From Xanthobacter oligotrophicus (lineage in GTDB: Bacteria > Pseudomonadota > Alphaproteobacteria > Rhizobiales > Xanthobacteraceae), in NCBI RefSeq assembly GCF_008364685.1, contig NZ_VTTL01000003.1:372001-436000 (forward strand): a DNA stretch of 64,000 nucleotides, in the 5' to 3' direction. Shown here piece by piece: positions 54,245 to 64,000 of this stretch; position 1 is the stretch's first letter; each line of letters begins with the position of its first letter. Made by a program: the position numbers and the translations under genes. A model generated the notes under the pieces. That model had not been told where the DNA came from. It made no database searches and was given only the letters and a program-made list of their open reading frames with translations.

Positions 54245-55666
54245 ATGGCAATCGGTGAGTTCGCGAGCGCGCTGCGTTTGCCGCGCCAGGGTGACGTCGG
54301 CCTGTCGACCCCGCTCTACTGGATGTACGAGATGGGGTACGCCGCGCTCAACCCGTCGCGGGCGGTGGCGGATGCCAGCCGGGCGGTCCTCAACAACCCG
54401 ATCAATCCGGTGTCCCACACCACCCTCGGCAAGTCCATGGCGGCCGCCTGCGAGCTGTTCGAGCGCACCACGCGACGCTACGGCAAGCCGGACTGGGGCA
54501 TCACCCACACCACCGTGGGCGGGCAGAAGGTGCCGGTGCACATCAACACCGTGTGGCAGCGCCCGTTCTGCAACCTGCTGCATTTCGAGCGCGCGTTCGA
54601 ATATCCGCCGCGCGGACCGCAGCCGCGCCTGCTCATCGTCGCCCCGGTGTCCGGCCACCACGCCACTTTGCTGCGCGGCACGGTGGAAGCCATGCTGCCC
54701 ACCCACGATGTCTATGTCACCGACTGGGTGGACGCCAAGCTGGTGCCCCTCACCGAAGGGCGCTTCAGCCTGTCGGACTATGTGGACTACCTCATCGCCA
54801 TCTTCCATCGCATGGGCGGTGACTGCCACGTGATGGCGGTGTGCCAGCCGGCGGTGCCGGTGATGATGGCGGTGGCGCGCATGGAGGCGGAGGAAGATCC
54901 CTTCGTGCCCAAGTCCATGATCCTCATGGGCGGTCCCATCGACACCCGCGAGGCGCCGACGGCGGTGAATGCCCTCGCCAAGGATCGCGGCATCGACTGG
55001 TTCAAGCGCCACGTGCTCACCACCGTGCCGTGGCCCCATGCCGGCGCCATGCGGGAGGTCTATCCCGGCTTCCTGCAGCTGAACGGCTTCATGTCCATGA
55101 ATCTCGACCGCCACCTCCAGGCCCATTGGGACCTGTTCCACCATCTGGTGCAGGGCGACGGCGATTCGGCCGAGAAGCATCGCGACTTCTACGACGAGTA
55201 TCTGGCGGTGATGGACCTGACGGCCGAGTTCTATATCGAAACGGTTGAGAACGTGTTCATCACCCACGCCTTGCCGAAGGGCGAGATCCTGCACCATTCC
55301 CAGCCGGTGAAGCCCGACGCCATCCACCGCGTCGCGCTGATGACGGTGGAAGGCGAGAAGGACGACATCTCCGGCATCGGCCAGACCAAGGCGGCGCACA
55401 AGATCTGCCCGCGCATTCCCGAGGACAAGCGCGCCCATTACGAGCAGCCGGGCGTCGGCCATTACGGCGTGTTCAACGGCTCGCGCTTCCGCTCGGAGAT
55501 CGCCCCGCGCATCGCCGACTTCATCCTGTCCCAGGAGCTGCCCCGCGGCGCCACCGCCCACGCGCCCAGCGCCCGGCCGGCCCCCGAGGCGGTGGAGGAC
55601 GGTCCCGACGTGTTTTCCCTCAACACGAATGTGACCGCCTTTTATCCCCGAGTTGCTCCGACTTAG
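54245..55666 (+). CDS. phaZ: Intracellular polyhydroxyalkanoate depolymerase
   Basis: 473-residue intracellular PHB depolymerase (PhaZ type), which breaks down stored polyhydroxybutyrate. The catalytic residue is probably Cys200 in HVMAVCQPAVPVMMAV, the cysteine form of the lipase box known from Ralstonia PhaZ. STPLYWMYEMGYAALNPSRAVADA is the typical start, and GVGHYGVFNGSRFRSEIAPRIADFI carries the catalytic His. GAGGAG precedes the ATG. Divergent from regB. Confidence 0.94.
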   Translation: MAIGEFASALRLPRQGDVGLSTPLYWMYEMGYAALNPSRAVADASRAVLNNPINPVSHTTLGKSMAAACELFERTTRRYGKPDWGITHTTVGGQKVPVHINTVWQRPFCNLLHFERAFEYPPRGPQPRLLIVAPVSGHHATLLRGTVEAMLPTHDVYVTDWVDAKLVPLTEGRFSLSDYVDYLIAIFHRMGGDCHVMAVCQPAVPVMMAVARMEAEEDPFVPKSMILMGGPIDTREAPTAVNALAKDRGIDWFKRHVLTTVPWPHAGAMREVYPGFLQLNGFMSMNLDRHLQAHWDLFHHLVQGDGDSAEKHRDFYDEYLAVMDLTAEFYIETVENVFITHALPKGEILHHSQPVKPDAIHRVALMTVEGEKDDISGIGQTKAAHKICPRIPEDKRAHYEQPGVGHYGVFNGSRFRSEIAPRIADFILSQELPRGATAHAPSARPAPEAVEDGPDVFSLNTNVTAFYPRVAPT

Positions 55667-55727
55667 CACTGGCAGGGCGAAGCGAATGGGGGGAAGATGC
55701 GGAGGTAACCTCGCCCCGGTTGTCCCC

Positions 55728-56486
55728 ATGCTGTTTCGCCGCCAGGACCCCAGGCCGCCCGCACCACGGGCGGCGGAATGGATCGAGCTGATGCTCGATG
55801 ACGGGCTGTTGCGCGTGGCGGTACGTCGGCACCCGCAAGCCCGGAGGCTCACCCTGCGTGTGCGCGCCGCCTCCCGGGATGTGACGCTCACCGCCCCGCC
55901 CCACGTGCCCCTCGCCTTCGCCCGCGACTTCGTGCAGCGCCAGCGCGAATGGGTGCGCGTGCGCCTGGTGCGCCTGCCGGAAAAGGTGCCGTTCGAGCCC
56001 GGCGCGCTCATCCCCATCCACGGCACGCCCCATCGCATCGTCCATTGCCCGCACGCGCGCGGCACCGTCTGGGTGGCGCCGGACGCCGATGGCCAGCCCG
56101 CCCTGCATGTGGCGGGCGAGGCGCCCCACCTGGCGCGGCGGGTGCAGGACTACCTCAAACGCGCAGGGCGGCAGGCGCTGGTCGCCGCGGTCAAGCATTA
56201 TGCGGGCGCGCTGAAGGTGGAGGTGGGCCGCATCACCCTGCGCGATACCGCGAGCCGCTGGGGCTCGTGCTCGGCACGGGGCGACCTGTCCTTCTCGTGG
56301 CGGCTCGTCATGGCGCCGCCCTTCGTGCTGGACTATCTGGCCGCCCACGAAGTCGCCCACCGGCTGGAGATGAATCACGGCCCGCGCTTCTGGCGGCTGG
56401 TGGAGCAGGTGTGCCCGAACCGCCGGGAGGCCGAAGCCTGGCTGCGCCGCCACGGCTCCGACCTCCACCGCTACGGCGGGGACTAA
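55728..56486 (+). CDS. YgjP/M48-like zinc metallopeptidase
   Basis: 252 residues of the DUF45 (YgjP) family. The zinc motif HEVAH is at 207-211 with a third ligand His217 in MNHGPRFW; ASRWGSCSARGDLSFSWRLVMAPPFVLDYLAAHE is the characteristic block. A role in proteolysis or nucleotide processing has been discussed for relatives but is not settled. Start uncertain: an ATG 14 codons upstream (55686) has a somewhat better ribosome site but encodes an unusual Gly-rich tail. Its TAA stop overlaps a palindromic repeat. Confidence 0.87.
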   Translation: MLFRRQDPRPPAPRAAEWIELMLDDGLLRVAVRRHPQARRLTLRVRAASRDVTLTAPPHVPLAFARDFVQRQREWVRVRLVRLPEKVPFEPGALIPIHGTPHRIVHCPHARGTVWVAPDADGQPALHVAGEAPHLARRVQDYLKRAGRQALVAAVKHYAGALKVEVGRITLRDTASRWGSCSARGDLSFSWRLVMAPPFVLDYLAAHEVAHRLEMNHGPRFWRLVEQVCPNRREAEAWLRRHGSDLHRYGGD

Positions 56487-56589
56487 AGCGTTTTCGAGCG
56501 AAGTGGACACCGGTTCGCGTGAAGAAAACGCGTTAACGCAAGGTTCTAGAGCGACTTCCGTGAGCCAAGGCGAGCGGAAATCGCTCTAG
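56486..56589 (+). repeat. Palindromic repeat (copy A) overlapping a stop codon
   Basis: 104 bp, the inverse-orientation partner of the repeat at 45025-45128. It starts within TAAAGCG, sharing the stop codon of the metallopeptidase gene, and ends at CGCTCTAG. The right half is a long stem: CTAGAGCGA and TTCCG pair with CGGAA and TCGCTCTAG. The left half pairs AGCGTTTTC with GAAAACGCGTT. Confidence 0.85.
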
Positions 56590-56614
56590 GTCCCGCTCAA
56601 GCCCTGCCGACCGC

Positions 56615-57025
56615 TCAGTTCCATTCCTTGCGGCCGAGGGCGAAGCGGCCTGGGCCGGCGGCGAAATAGACCAGCAGGCCGCCGATGATGGCCGCGTTCT
56701 TGAAGAAGTGGATCTGCTGGCCGGCGGCTGCGGCCGGATCCGGGATCAGCCAGAACAGGTGCGAGGTGGCGGTGGCGATCACCACGAAGCCGGCCAGCAC
56801 CACCGCCACGATGCGCGGAATGACGCCGAGGATCAGCAGCAGGCCGCCGCCCACTTCCACCGCGATGGTCAGATAGGCCATCAGGGTCGGCATGGGCACG
56901 CCCTTGGCGGCGAGGCTCGCGGCGAAGCCGGCGACGTTGCCGATCTTGCCGATGCCCGCAGGCAGGAACAGGGAGGCCACCAGCAGCCGGCCCGCGAGCA
57001 AAGCCAAATCATCAAGAATACGCAA
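56615..57025 (-). CDS. DoxX family membrane protein (TTG start)
   Basis: 136 residues with four membrane helices: LALLAGRLLVASLFLPAGIGKI, PTLMAYLTIAVEVGGGLLLILGVIPRIVAVVLAGFVVIATA, and FFKNAAIIGGLLVYFAAG. This is the DoxX/quinol-oxidase-subunit-like family; relatives include redox and thiosulfate-related proteins, but the role here is unknown. No ATG fits. A GAGGAGA site 6 nt before a TTG fixes the start; a GTG further upstream would add 33 residues without a ribosome site. Confidence 0.85.
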   Translation of the reverse strand: MRILDDLALLAGRLLVASLFLPAGIGKIGNVAGFAASLAAKGVPMPTLMAYLTIAVEVGGGLLLILGVIPRIVAVVLAGFVVIATATSHLFWLIPDPAAAAGQQIHFFKNAAIIGGLLVYFAAGPGRFALGRKEWN

Positions 57026-57123
57026 ACCCGTTCTCCTCAGCTTACCGCCATAATGACGAAAGGTGAGGCTTGTTAGGAGCGGATCGCGCGCGTGGGCAAG
57101 CGCCGGACTGACGCAGCGGAACA

Positions 57124-58227
57124 CTATTTCGTGTGCTCGCCTCCCGACGGCCCGGCGTGCCGTGTCACACCTTCCGCTTCCTCCACCGCAGCGAACAGCA
57201 GCCGCGCCGCCACCGGCAGGGCCACCGAAAGGCCTGCGAATCGGAACAAATGGTGGGCGCTCATGAAGGCGGGGTCGTAGCCGAGGGCGAAGCCCAGCGC
57301 GGTCATGGCCTCCAGCGCGCCGGGGGCGAAGGCGGTGACGAGCTTGCCGAGATCATCCCCGGTGAGCCAGGCCGCCAGCAGGGCGAACAGGGTGGAGATG
57401 CTCACCGCCACCAGGAAGGCCCCCAGCGAGGCGAAGAAATAGGCGCGGATGGTGCCCAGCGTGGTGCCGAGGAAGCGCACCCCCACGCTCGCCCCCAGCA
57501 CCACGAAGGCGGGTACGATGAAGGCTTGCGGCAGCACGGCGCTGGAGAGGCTGGTGGCGTGCAGCGCCGCGCTGCCGGCAAGCGCGCCGAGGATGAGCCC
57601 GCCCGGCACCTTCAGCCATGCCGCGCCGAGCCCGGTGGTGACGCAGACGCCGAGGAGGATCGCCACCTCCAGCGCCGTCGAGACATGGGGCGGCGGCGGC
57701 AGGCCACCGGCCGTGAGCCCGGCAGCGCCCAGCACATTGGGCAGGGCCGCCACCAGCAGGAACAGGCGCAGGGACTGGGCGAACGCCACCTTGCGCAGGT
57801 CCGCTTTGGTGTCGGCGGCCATGGCCACAACCGTGCCGAAGGCGCCGGGGGCGGAGGCCCAGAAGGCGGTCTCCCGGCTCCAGCCGGCGACGCGATTGAG
57901 GAACAGGGCGCCCCCCGCCATGGTGGCGAGCACGCTGGCCCCGAGGCACGCCATGCTCACCGGCCAGGTGGCGGCGCGAGCGAAGGTTTCCGGCGTCAGC
58001 GCCGTGCCCATGGAGGTGCCGAGCACGATGAAGGCCAGGAAGCGGATCCATTCGGGCACGGCGATCCGCACCCCCGCCACGGCGAGAGCGATGGACACCA
58101 CCAGCGCGCCGGAGATCCAGGCCGCGGGCAGGCCCAGGGCGGCGAACACGCCGCCACCGAGGGCGCCCGCCCCCAAGGTTACCGCAGCCGCGACGGCCGA
58201 CCGCAGCTGATAGGCGAGCGAACTCAC
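57124..58227 (-). CDS. AbrB-family membrane transporter/regulator
   Basis: 367-residue membrane protein of the AbrB (formerly ammonia monooxygenase-like) family with about ten helices in two repeated halves: GAGALGGGVFAALGLPAAWISGALVVSIAL, GTSMGTALTPE, GLPPPPHVSTALEVAILLGVCVTTGLGAAWLKVPGGLILGAL, and SVGVRFLGTTL. Function unknown; transport is likely. The GTG start lies in GTGA overlapping the aminotransferase stop, preceded by GGAG, so the two are translationally coupled. Confidence 0.85.
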   Translation of the reverse strand: MSSLAYQLRSAVAAAVTLGAGALGGGVFAALGLPAAWISGALVVSIALAVAGVRIAVPEWIRFLAFIVLGTSMGTALTPETFARAATWPVSMACLGASVLATMAGGALFLNRVAGWSRETAFWASAPGAFGTVVAMAADTKADLRKVAFAQSLRLFLLVAALPNVLGAAGLTAGGLPPPPHVSTALEVAILLGVCVTTGLGAAWLKVPGGLILGALAGSAALHATSLSSAVLPQAFIVPAFVVLGASVGVRFLGTTLGTIRAYFFASLGAFLVAVSISTLFALLAAWLTGDDLGKLVTAFAPGALEAMTALGFALGYDPAFMSAHHLFRFAGLSVALPVAARLLFAAVEEAEGVTRHAGPSGGEHTK

Positions 58228-59519
58228 GCCGCGCCTGCTCCCGTGAGCCCATCTCCCGTGAGCCGATCTCCCGTCAGCCACGCCACGAGGCGGCGGCTCG
58301 CCTCGGCAAGCTGGGCATCGCCCCGGGCGAAGCACAGGCGCATGAAACCTTCCCCGCCGGGACCGAAGGCAGTGCCGGGGGCAAGGCCCACATTGGCTTC
58401 GTCCACCAAAGTGAGACCGAGGCTGCGTACGTCGCTCCGGCCCTCGATGCCGAAGAACAGGTAGAAGGCGCCGGGCGGCTTCACCAGATCTACCTTTCCG
58501 GTGGCGATCAGCGCGTCGGCGACGAGGTCGCGGCCTTTGCGGGCGCGGGCGATCTGCTGGGCGACGAAATCCTCGCCCTGATCGAGCGCCGCCACCGCGC
58601 CGCGCTGCATGAAGGCGGCGACGCCGGAGGTGGAATACTGGATCAGGTTCTCGATCACCTGCCCAAGGCGCGGGTCGGCCTCGATCCAGCCCACGCGCCA
58701 GCCGGTCATGGCCCAGTTCTTGGAGAAGGTCTGCACGAACAGGATGTGGTCGTCCTCGTCCATCACATCGTGGAAGGAGGGCGCTCGGGCCTCCTCGCCA
58801 TAATAGAAACGGCCGTAGATCTCGTCGGCGATGATCCACAGGCCGTGCCGACGGGCCAGCGCCAACACCGCCTTCAGGTCGTCGTGGGTGGCCACGAAGC
58901 CGGTGGGATTGGCCGGAGTGTTGAGGAAGATGGCGCGGGTGCGCGGCGTGATCGCCTCCGCCAGCCGCTCATGGTCCAGGCTGAAGCCGTCCTTGCCATA
59001 GGCGAAGGGCACGTACACCGGCCGCGCCCCCGCCTTCTGCGCCGCGGCGGCGGCATTGGGCCACGACGGGGAAGGAATGATCACCTCGTCCCCCGCCCCC
59101 GCCGCCATGGCCAGCGCGATATGGATCGCCTGCATGCCCGAGCCGGTGACAAAATAGCGGTCCGGATTTTCCGGAACGCCATAGGTGCGCGCCATGTAGC
59201 GGGCGATGGCGCCGCGCAGTTCCGGCAGGCCGCGCTGCCAGGTGTAGAAGGTCTCACCCGCGTGCAGCGCCGTCGCGGCGGCCTCGCAGATGAAGGGCGG
59301 GGTGGCGACATCCCCCTCCCCGGCCCAGAGCGGGATCATGCCGGGCCGGTCGCGGCCGTAATTCATCACCTCCACGATGCCGCTCTCGGGCAGGGTGCGG
59401 ATATGGTCGCGCACCCGCTCCAGATAGGGGTCTTCCCCCGCGCCGACGGGCGTCAGCGGCAGGTGGGGGCACGCAGTGGAGGAAGGATCTTCAGGCGTAG
59501 GGAACGCACGCGAATTCAT
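58224..59519 (-). CDS. PLP-dependent class I/II aminotransferase
   Basis: 431-residue fold-type I aminotransferase. The PLP lysine is in [15 protein letters not shown], with [16 protein letters not shown] and [13 protein letters not shown] for the cofactor-binding Asn, Asp and Tyr. [34 protein letters not shown] is the phosphate region. It resembles the aspartate/aromatic group; the substrate is not deducible. The last residues form a short repeat ([15 protein letters not shown]) from tandem 12-15-bp units. Coupled to the AbrB-like gene. Confidence 0.9.
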   Translation of the reverse strand: MNSRAFPTPEDPSSTACPHLPLTPVGAGEDPYLERVRDHIRTLPESGIVEVMNYGRDRPGMIPLWAGEGDVATPPFICEAAATALHAGETFYTWQRGLPELRGAIARYMARTYGVPENPDRYFVTGSGMQAIHIALAMAAGAGDEVIIPSPSWPNAAAAAQKAGARPVYVPFAYGKDGFSLDHERLAEAITPRTRAIFLNTPANPTGFVATHDDLKAVLALARRHGLWIIADEIYGRFYYGEEARAPSFHDVMDEDDHILFVQTFSKNWAMTGWRVGWIEADPRLGQVIENLIQYSTSGVAAFMQRGAVAALDQGEDFVAQQIARARKGRDLVADALIATGKVDLVKPPGAFYLFFGIEGRSDVRSLGLTLVDEANVGLAPGTAFGPGGEGFMRLCFARGDAQLAEASRRLVAWLTGDRLTGDGLTGAGAA

Positions 59520-59776
59520 GGCAGGCTCGCGGAACGGGGCGATCGGGACAGGCCGCGACTTATAGAGGCTTCGGCGGCGGAGCACCCATCAATTGCGGTG
59601 GAGAACCGATCAGCAGCGCTGATGCCAGCCCGCGTGCACCGCTGCAAGGGCGCGCTTGCAAGCCGGGCCATTGTACCGTCGCCCAAGCCAGCCTAAGTGC
59701 ATGGCGACACTCCCCGATCCGGGACGCGCGGCATCAGGTTCTCGGCGCGCCACGGCTGCCCCAAGGACATCTCAGC

Positions 59777-60367
59777 ATGACCACCAAGATCGACCAGGCC
59801 GCCATCGACCGCCTGTTCCTCGAAGCCCGCTCGCAGAACGGCTGGACCGACCAGCCGGTGACCGAGGCGGAAGTCCGCGCCCTCTACGATCTGGTCAAGT
59901 ATGGCCCCACCTCGGCCAACACCCAGCCCGCCCGCTTCGTCTTCGTTTCCAGCGCCGAGGCCAAGGAGCGCCTGCGCCCGGCCCTGTCGCAGGGCAACCT
60001 GAAGGCGCTCGCCGCGCCGGTCATCGCCATCATCGGCTACGACCTCGCCTTCCACGACAAGATCCCCGAGGTGTTCCCGCACAATCCGGGCTTCCGCGAT
60101 GTCTTCGTGAACAATCCGGCGGCCATCGAGCCCCACGCCTTCCGCAACTCCTCGCTGCAGGGTGCCTATCTCATCCTCGCGGCGCGGGCGCTGGGGCTGG
60201 ATGTGGGTCCCATGTCCGGCTTCGACGCGGCCAAGGTGGATGCGGAATTCTTCCCCGGCGGCACGGTGAAGACCAATTTCATCGCCGCCATCGGCCACGG
60301 CGACCCGGAGAAGGTGATGCCCCGCCTGCCGCGCCTCGCCTTCGCCGACGCCGCGCAGATCGTCTGA
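59777..60367 (+). CDS. rutE: RutE-like malonic semialdehyde reductase (nitroreductase family)
   Basis: 196-residue NAD(P)H-flavin nitroreductase-fold protein of the RutE/HadB group. RutE reduces malonic semialdehyde from uracil breakdown to 3-hydroxypropionate. Typical parts are [21 protein letters not shown] (about 37-57), [54 protein letters not shown] and [10 protein letters not shown]. No other rut genes are near, so its in vivo substrate may be different. A family-2 repeat abuts its stop codon. Confidence 0.87.
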   Translation: MTTKIDQAAIDRLFLEARSQNGWTDQPVTEAEVRALYDLVKYGPTSANTQPARFVFVSSAEAKERLRPALSQGNLKALAAPVIAIIGYDLAFHDKIPEVFPHNPGFRDVFVNNPAAIEPHAFRNSSLQGAYLILAARALGLDVGPMSGFDAAKVDAEFFPGGTVKTNFIAAIGHGDPEKVMPRLPRLAFADAAQIV

Positions 60368-60468
60368 TACTCATGCCGCTGAGCTTGACTCATCGGCAGG
60401 GGCATAAGCCCGCGCGGCGTTTGAGCGACACCCTCTCGGCGCCGGTCAAAGACCGGGGCCGTTGATAT
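60367..60468 (+). repeat. Family-2 palindromic element, diverged copy
   Basis: About 102 bp. It begins with the last base of the reductase stop codon (TGATAC) and ends near GATAT. The 5' stem pairs TGCCG-TGAG with CTCA-CGGCA, and the 3' stem pairs GCCGGTC with GACCGGGGC. The shared central block is CGCGCGGCGTTTGAGCG. Same orientation relative to its upstream gene as the copies after pncA and recN. Confidence 0.75.
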
Positions 60469-60473
60469 GCATG

Positions 60474-60505
60474 AAAAGGCCCGGCGCGATCCGCCGGGCC
60501 TTTTT
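60474..60505. terminator. Bidirectional intrinsic terminator
   Basis: Perfect 9-bp stem (GGCCCGGCG with CGCCGGGCC, loop CGATC), preceded by AAAA and followed by TTTTT. It serves both the reductase gene (plus) and the convergent GlcG/HbpS gene (minus), whose stop is 7 bp away. Confidence 0.92.
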
Positions 60506-60511
60506 CCGTCC

Positions 60512-60961
60512 TCAGTCCTGGCCGGGATCGCCCACGAGGCCGGCGGCGGTGATGCCGGCGAGGGCGCTCGCCTCGTCATTGTCCGAGGTGTCGCCGGAAA
60601 TACCCACCACGCCGATGATGCTGCCCGCCGCGGAACGGATCAGCACGCCGCCCGGCACCGGGACCAGCGAGCCGCCGATGGCCGAGGTGGCGGCAGAGAT
60701 GAAGAAGGGCTGGTCCTTGGCCCGCTTGAACAGGGACCGCGACCCCATGCCCAGCGCCAGCGCGCCGTTGGCCTTGCCACGGGCGATCTCGCCGCGATTG
60801 AGGCTGGTGCCATCCTCCGCCGCATAGGCCTTGAGCGCGCCGCGGGCATCGAGCACGCACACCGCGAGCGGGTTCATGGCGCCGGCGCGGGCGTGGGCAA
60901 GCGCTGCGGCGACGATGGTCTGCGCCGCCTCCAGGCTGAGGTCGGTGGCTGTGCTGGTCAT
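60512..60961 (-). CDS. GlcG/HbpS family heme-binding-like protein
   Basis: 149 residues of the GlcG/HbpS (DUF336) family: LSLEAAQTIVAAALAHARAGAMNPLAVCVLDARGALKAYAAEDGTSL (about 9-55), ARGKANGALALGMGSRSL and PGGVLIRSAAGSIIGVVGISGDTSDNDEASALAGI. Some members bind heme or sense redox stress, others neighbour glycolate or diol pathways. The role here is unknown. No signal peptide. GGAAGGAGAGG supports the ATG strongly. Confidence 0.9.
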   Translation of the reverse strand: MTSTATDLSLEAAQTIVAAALAHARAGAMNPLAVCVLDARGALKAYAAEDGTSLNRGEIARGKANGALALGMGSRSLFKRAKDQPFFISAATSAIGGSLVPVPGGVLIRSAAGSIIGVVGISGDTSDNDEASALAGITAAGLVGDPGQD

Positions 60962-61290
60962 GGGCCTCTCCTTCCGGCATGCGCGCCGCGCGGCCGCCGG
61001 TCTTGCGGGAACCGAGAGCCCGTCTTTAGAGCAGATTCGCGTGGCGTTGAATCGCGAAGCGCTGTCGTGACCGGCAATGCAGTCTTGCCGCCGTCGCCTC
61101 GCCAATCCCCCCGATGCCGCGCCCCGGCACGATCGGCCGCACCCGACATTTTCCTCCCCCTCGGCGGGGCCGGCATGGCACCATGGGCCGGTCTGCCGGT
61201 TCCTCGCGCCCCACGGCGCCCCATCTGGGCCTTCTCGATGCGCCGTCCTTCCCGCCCCCCGGTCCGCCCGGCGCCCCTCCGGCCGCTGCC
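60962..61290. other. Divergent spacer with an inverted repeat
   Basis: 329 bp between the GlcG/HbpS and universal-stress genes. At 61026-61063 lies a palindromic sequence beginning TTAGAGC and ending CGCGAAGCGCT, whose ends resemble the short AGAGC/GCTCT ends of the larger repeats. The rest is GC-rich, with no gene recognised. Confidence 0.5.
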
Positions 61291-61806
61291 ATGACCACAA
61301 CGCCGCAACCAACAACGCCCCGCCGCAGCCGGGAGCCCGGCCACCGCCGCAAATTCCTGGTGGTGGTGGACGACACCCCCGAATGCGACCGCGCCATCTA
61401 TTATGCCGCCCGCCGCGCCGCCGGCACGCAAGGCGGCCTGGTCCTGCTCGGCGTGCTGGAGCTGGAGGGCGTGGCCCAGCAATGGCTTGGCGTCGCCGAC
61501 CTCATGCGCGCGGAGGCCCATGAGGAGATGGAGGCGCGGCTCCAGAAATTCGTCGCCCGCGCCCGCCAGGTGGCCGGCATCACGCCCGATCTGGTGATCA
61601 AGGAAGGGGCCCCGGCCGAGGCCATCGCCCGGGTGATCGCGGAGGATCACGATATCGCCATCCTCGTGCTGGCGGCCGGCGTCGGCAAGGAGGGTCCCGG
61701 CCCGCTGGTCACCGTGCTGGCGGCCGGGCATGCGGCGCGGTTCCCGGTGCCCATCACCATCGTGCCCGGCGTGCTCACCGACGCCGAGCTGGACGCCATC
61801 GCCTGA
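61291..61806 (+). CDS. Universal stress protein (UspA family)
   Basis: 171-residue single-domain USP with a 20-residue Arg/Pro-rich tail: RRKFLVVVDDTPECDRAIYYAARRAAGTQGGLVLLGVLEL (about 19-58), then HDIAILVLAAGVGKEGPGPLVTVLAAGHAARFPVPITIVPG. The loop GVGKEGPG stands where ATP-binding USPs have Gx2Gx9GS/T, so nucleotide binding is uncertain. The frame extends upstream, but this ATG fits the domain. Confidence 0.86.
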   Translation: MTTTPQPTTPRRSREPGHRRKFLVVVDDTPECDRAIYYAARRAAGTQGGLVLLGVLELEGVAQQWLGVADLMRAEAHEEMEARLQKFVARARQVAGITPDLVIKEGAPAEAIARVIAEDHDIAILVLAAGVGKEGPGPLVTVLAAGHAARFPVPITIVPGVLTDAELDAIA

Positions 61807-63035
<1,229 letters not shown>

Positions 63036-63036
<1 letters not shown>

Positions 63037-64000
63037 TGGTTGCCGTCAGCGCAAACCGGCTGGAACTGCTGCAGATCGCCGATGCGGTCGCGCGGGAAAA
63101 GTCCATCGACCGCAGCATCGTGATTGCCGCCATGGAAGATGCCATCGCCAAGGCCGCGCGCTCGCGCTACGGCCAGGAGACGGACATCCACGCGGACATC
63201 AACGCCAGGACCGGCGAGCTGCGTCTGGCCCGCCACCTGCTGGTGGTGGACGAGGTGGAGAACACCGCCACCGAGATCACCCTGGACGGCGCCCGCCGCC
63301 ACAATCCGGCGGCGCAGGTCGGCGACACCATCGCCGACACCCTGCCCCCGTTCGACTTCGGCCGCATCGCCGCGCAGAGCGCCAAGCAGGTGATCGTGCA
63401 GAAGGTGCGCGAGGCCGAGCGCGACCGGCAGTATGACGAATACAAGGACCGCATCGGCGATGTGGTGAACGGCCTCGTCAAGCGGGTCGAGTACGGCAAC
63501 GTGGTGGTGGACCTCGGCCGTGGTGAAGGCATCCTGCGCCGCGACGAGCTTCTGCCGCGCGAGACAGTGAAGACCGGCGACCGCATCCGCGCCTACGTAT
63601 ACGACGTGCGCCGCGAGCCGCGCGGGCCGCAGATCTTCCTGTCGCGCACCCATCCCCAGTTCATGGCCAAGCTGTTCGCGCAGGAAGTGCCCGAGATCTA
63701 CGACGGCATCGTCGAGATCAAGGCGGTGGCGCGCGATCCCGGCTCCCGCGCCAAGATTGCGGTCATCTCCCGCGACCAGTCGGTGGACCCCGTCGGCGCC
63801 TGCGTCGGCATGCGCGGCTCGCGCGTGCAGGCGGTGGTGAACGAGCTGCAGGGCGAGAAGATCGACATCATCCCCTGGAACCCGGACATCGCCACCTTCA
63901 TCGTCAACGCCCTCGCCCCCGCCGAGGTGGTGAAGGTGGTGCTCGACGAAGACCGCGAGCGCATCGAGGTGGTGGTGCCCGACGCCCAGCTGTCGCTGGC
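63036..64000 (+). CDS. nusA: Transcription elongation/termination factor NusA (3' end outside window)
   Basis: RNA-polymerase-binding factor controlling pausing, termination and antitermination. The 321 visible residues start MVAVSANRLELLQIADAVAREKSIDRSIVIAAMEDAI and show the N-terminal domain (1-125), the S1 domain (GDVVNGLVKRVEYGNVVVDLGRGEGILRRDELLP, about 143-175), and the first KH domain (DPVGACVGMRGSRVQAVVNELQGEKIDII, about 248-278). The frame is open to the window edge. Translated with rimP. Confidence 0.98.

Overview
The window is GC-rich DNA from an alphaproteobacterial chromosome, probably Hyphomicrobiales and close to Xanthobacter/Azorhizobium. This rests on gene content and order, not on a database match: a division cluster running ftsQ-ftsA-ftsZ-lpxC-bamD-recN, a RegB/RegA redox pair, a hupT-hupU-hupV-hypF hydrogen-sensing operon, PHA metabolism genes, a methylsuccinyl-CoA-dehydrogenase-like gene, and a GTTC-N7-GTTC SOS box of the alphaproteobacterial type. 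I see no tRNA, rRNA, CRISPR array, transposase or prophage gene. All genes wholly inside the window look intact; dnaJ (left edge) and nusA (right edge) are cut by the window.

Layout. 1-5.8 kb: dnaJ and dnaK (minus) with a heat-shock-type promoter, then pncA, a VOC protein, a DUF1236-like secreted protein and alkB. 5.9-13.1 kb: a secreted protein of unknown function, then the translationally coupled hupT-hupU-hupV and hypF. No hydrogenase structural genes and no HupR/HoxA regulator are present. 13.2-21.4 kb: rsmI-yraN-gshB, a PHA-system protein, a methyltransferase, comM/yifB behind an SOS box, a secreted protein, an OlsB-like acyltransferase and arfB. 21.8-32.5 kb: a minus-strand run transcribed murB-ddlB-ftsQ-ftsA-ftsZ-lpxC-bamD-recN. 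murC and murG are not at its head.

32.6-43 kb: a sulfite-oxidase-like protein, then a LysR regulator divergent from an alpha/beta-hydrolase-fold gene and an RND efflux pair, then ppc. 43-52 kb: a prolyl-tRNA-editing-like protein, a lipoprotein, a DUF2975 plus XRE pair, an HxlR regulator divergent from an NmrA-type oxidoreductase, a GNAT enzyme, an Mcd-like dehydrogenase, a FUSC transporter, a YihY protein and mmcB. 52-64 kb: regA-regB, phaZ, a YgjP-type metallopeptidase, doxX, an AbrB-type transporter coupled to an aminotransferase, a RutE-like reductase, a GlcG/HbpS protein, a universal stress protein, and rimP-nusA.

Genes that may work together: HupT/HupU/HupV with HypF would report H2, and RegB/RegA would report redox state. 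In relatives both systems control energy metabolism. PhaZ, the PHA-system protein and the Mcd-like enzyme fit storage and reuse of carbon through polyhydroxybutyrate and acetyl-CoA.

The most unusual content is non-coding. Two families of roughly 100-bp structured repeats sit against the 3' ends of genes. One (copies at 3.6, 21.7 and 60.4 kb) always lies in sense orientation just after a stop codon, has terminal inverted repeats and shows compensatory stem changes. A second type (copies at 45.1 and 56.5 kb) overlaps the stop codon of its upstream gene. A distant cousin of the second type is inserted inside the first at 3.7 kb, so the elements are nested.
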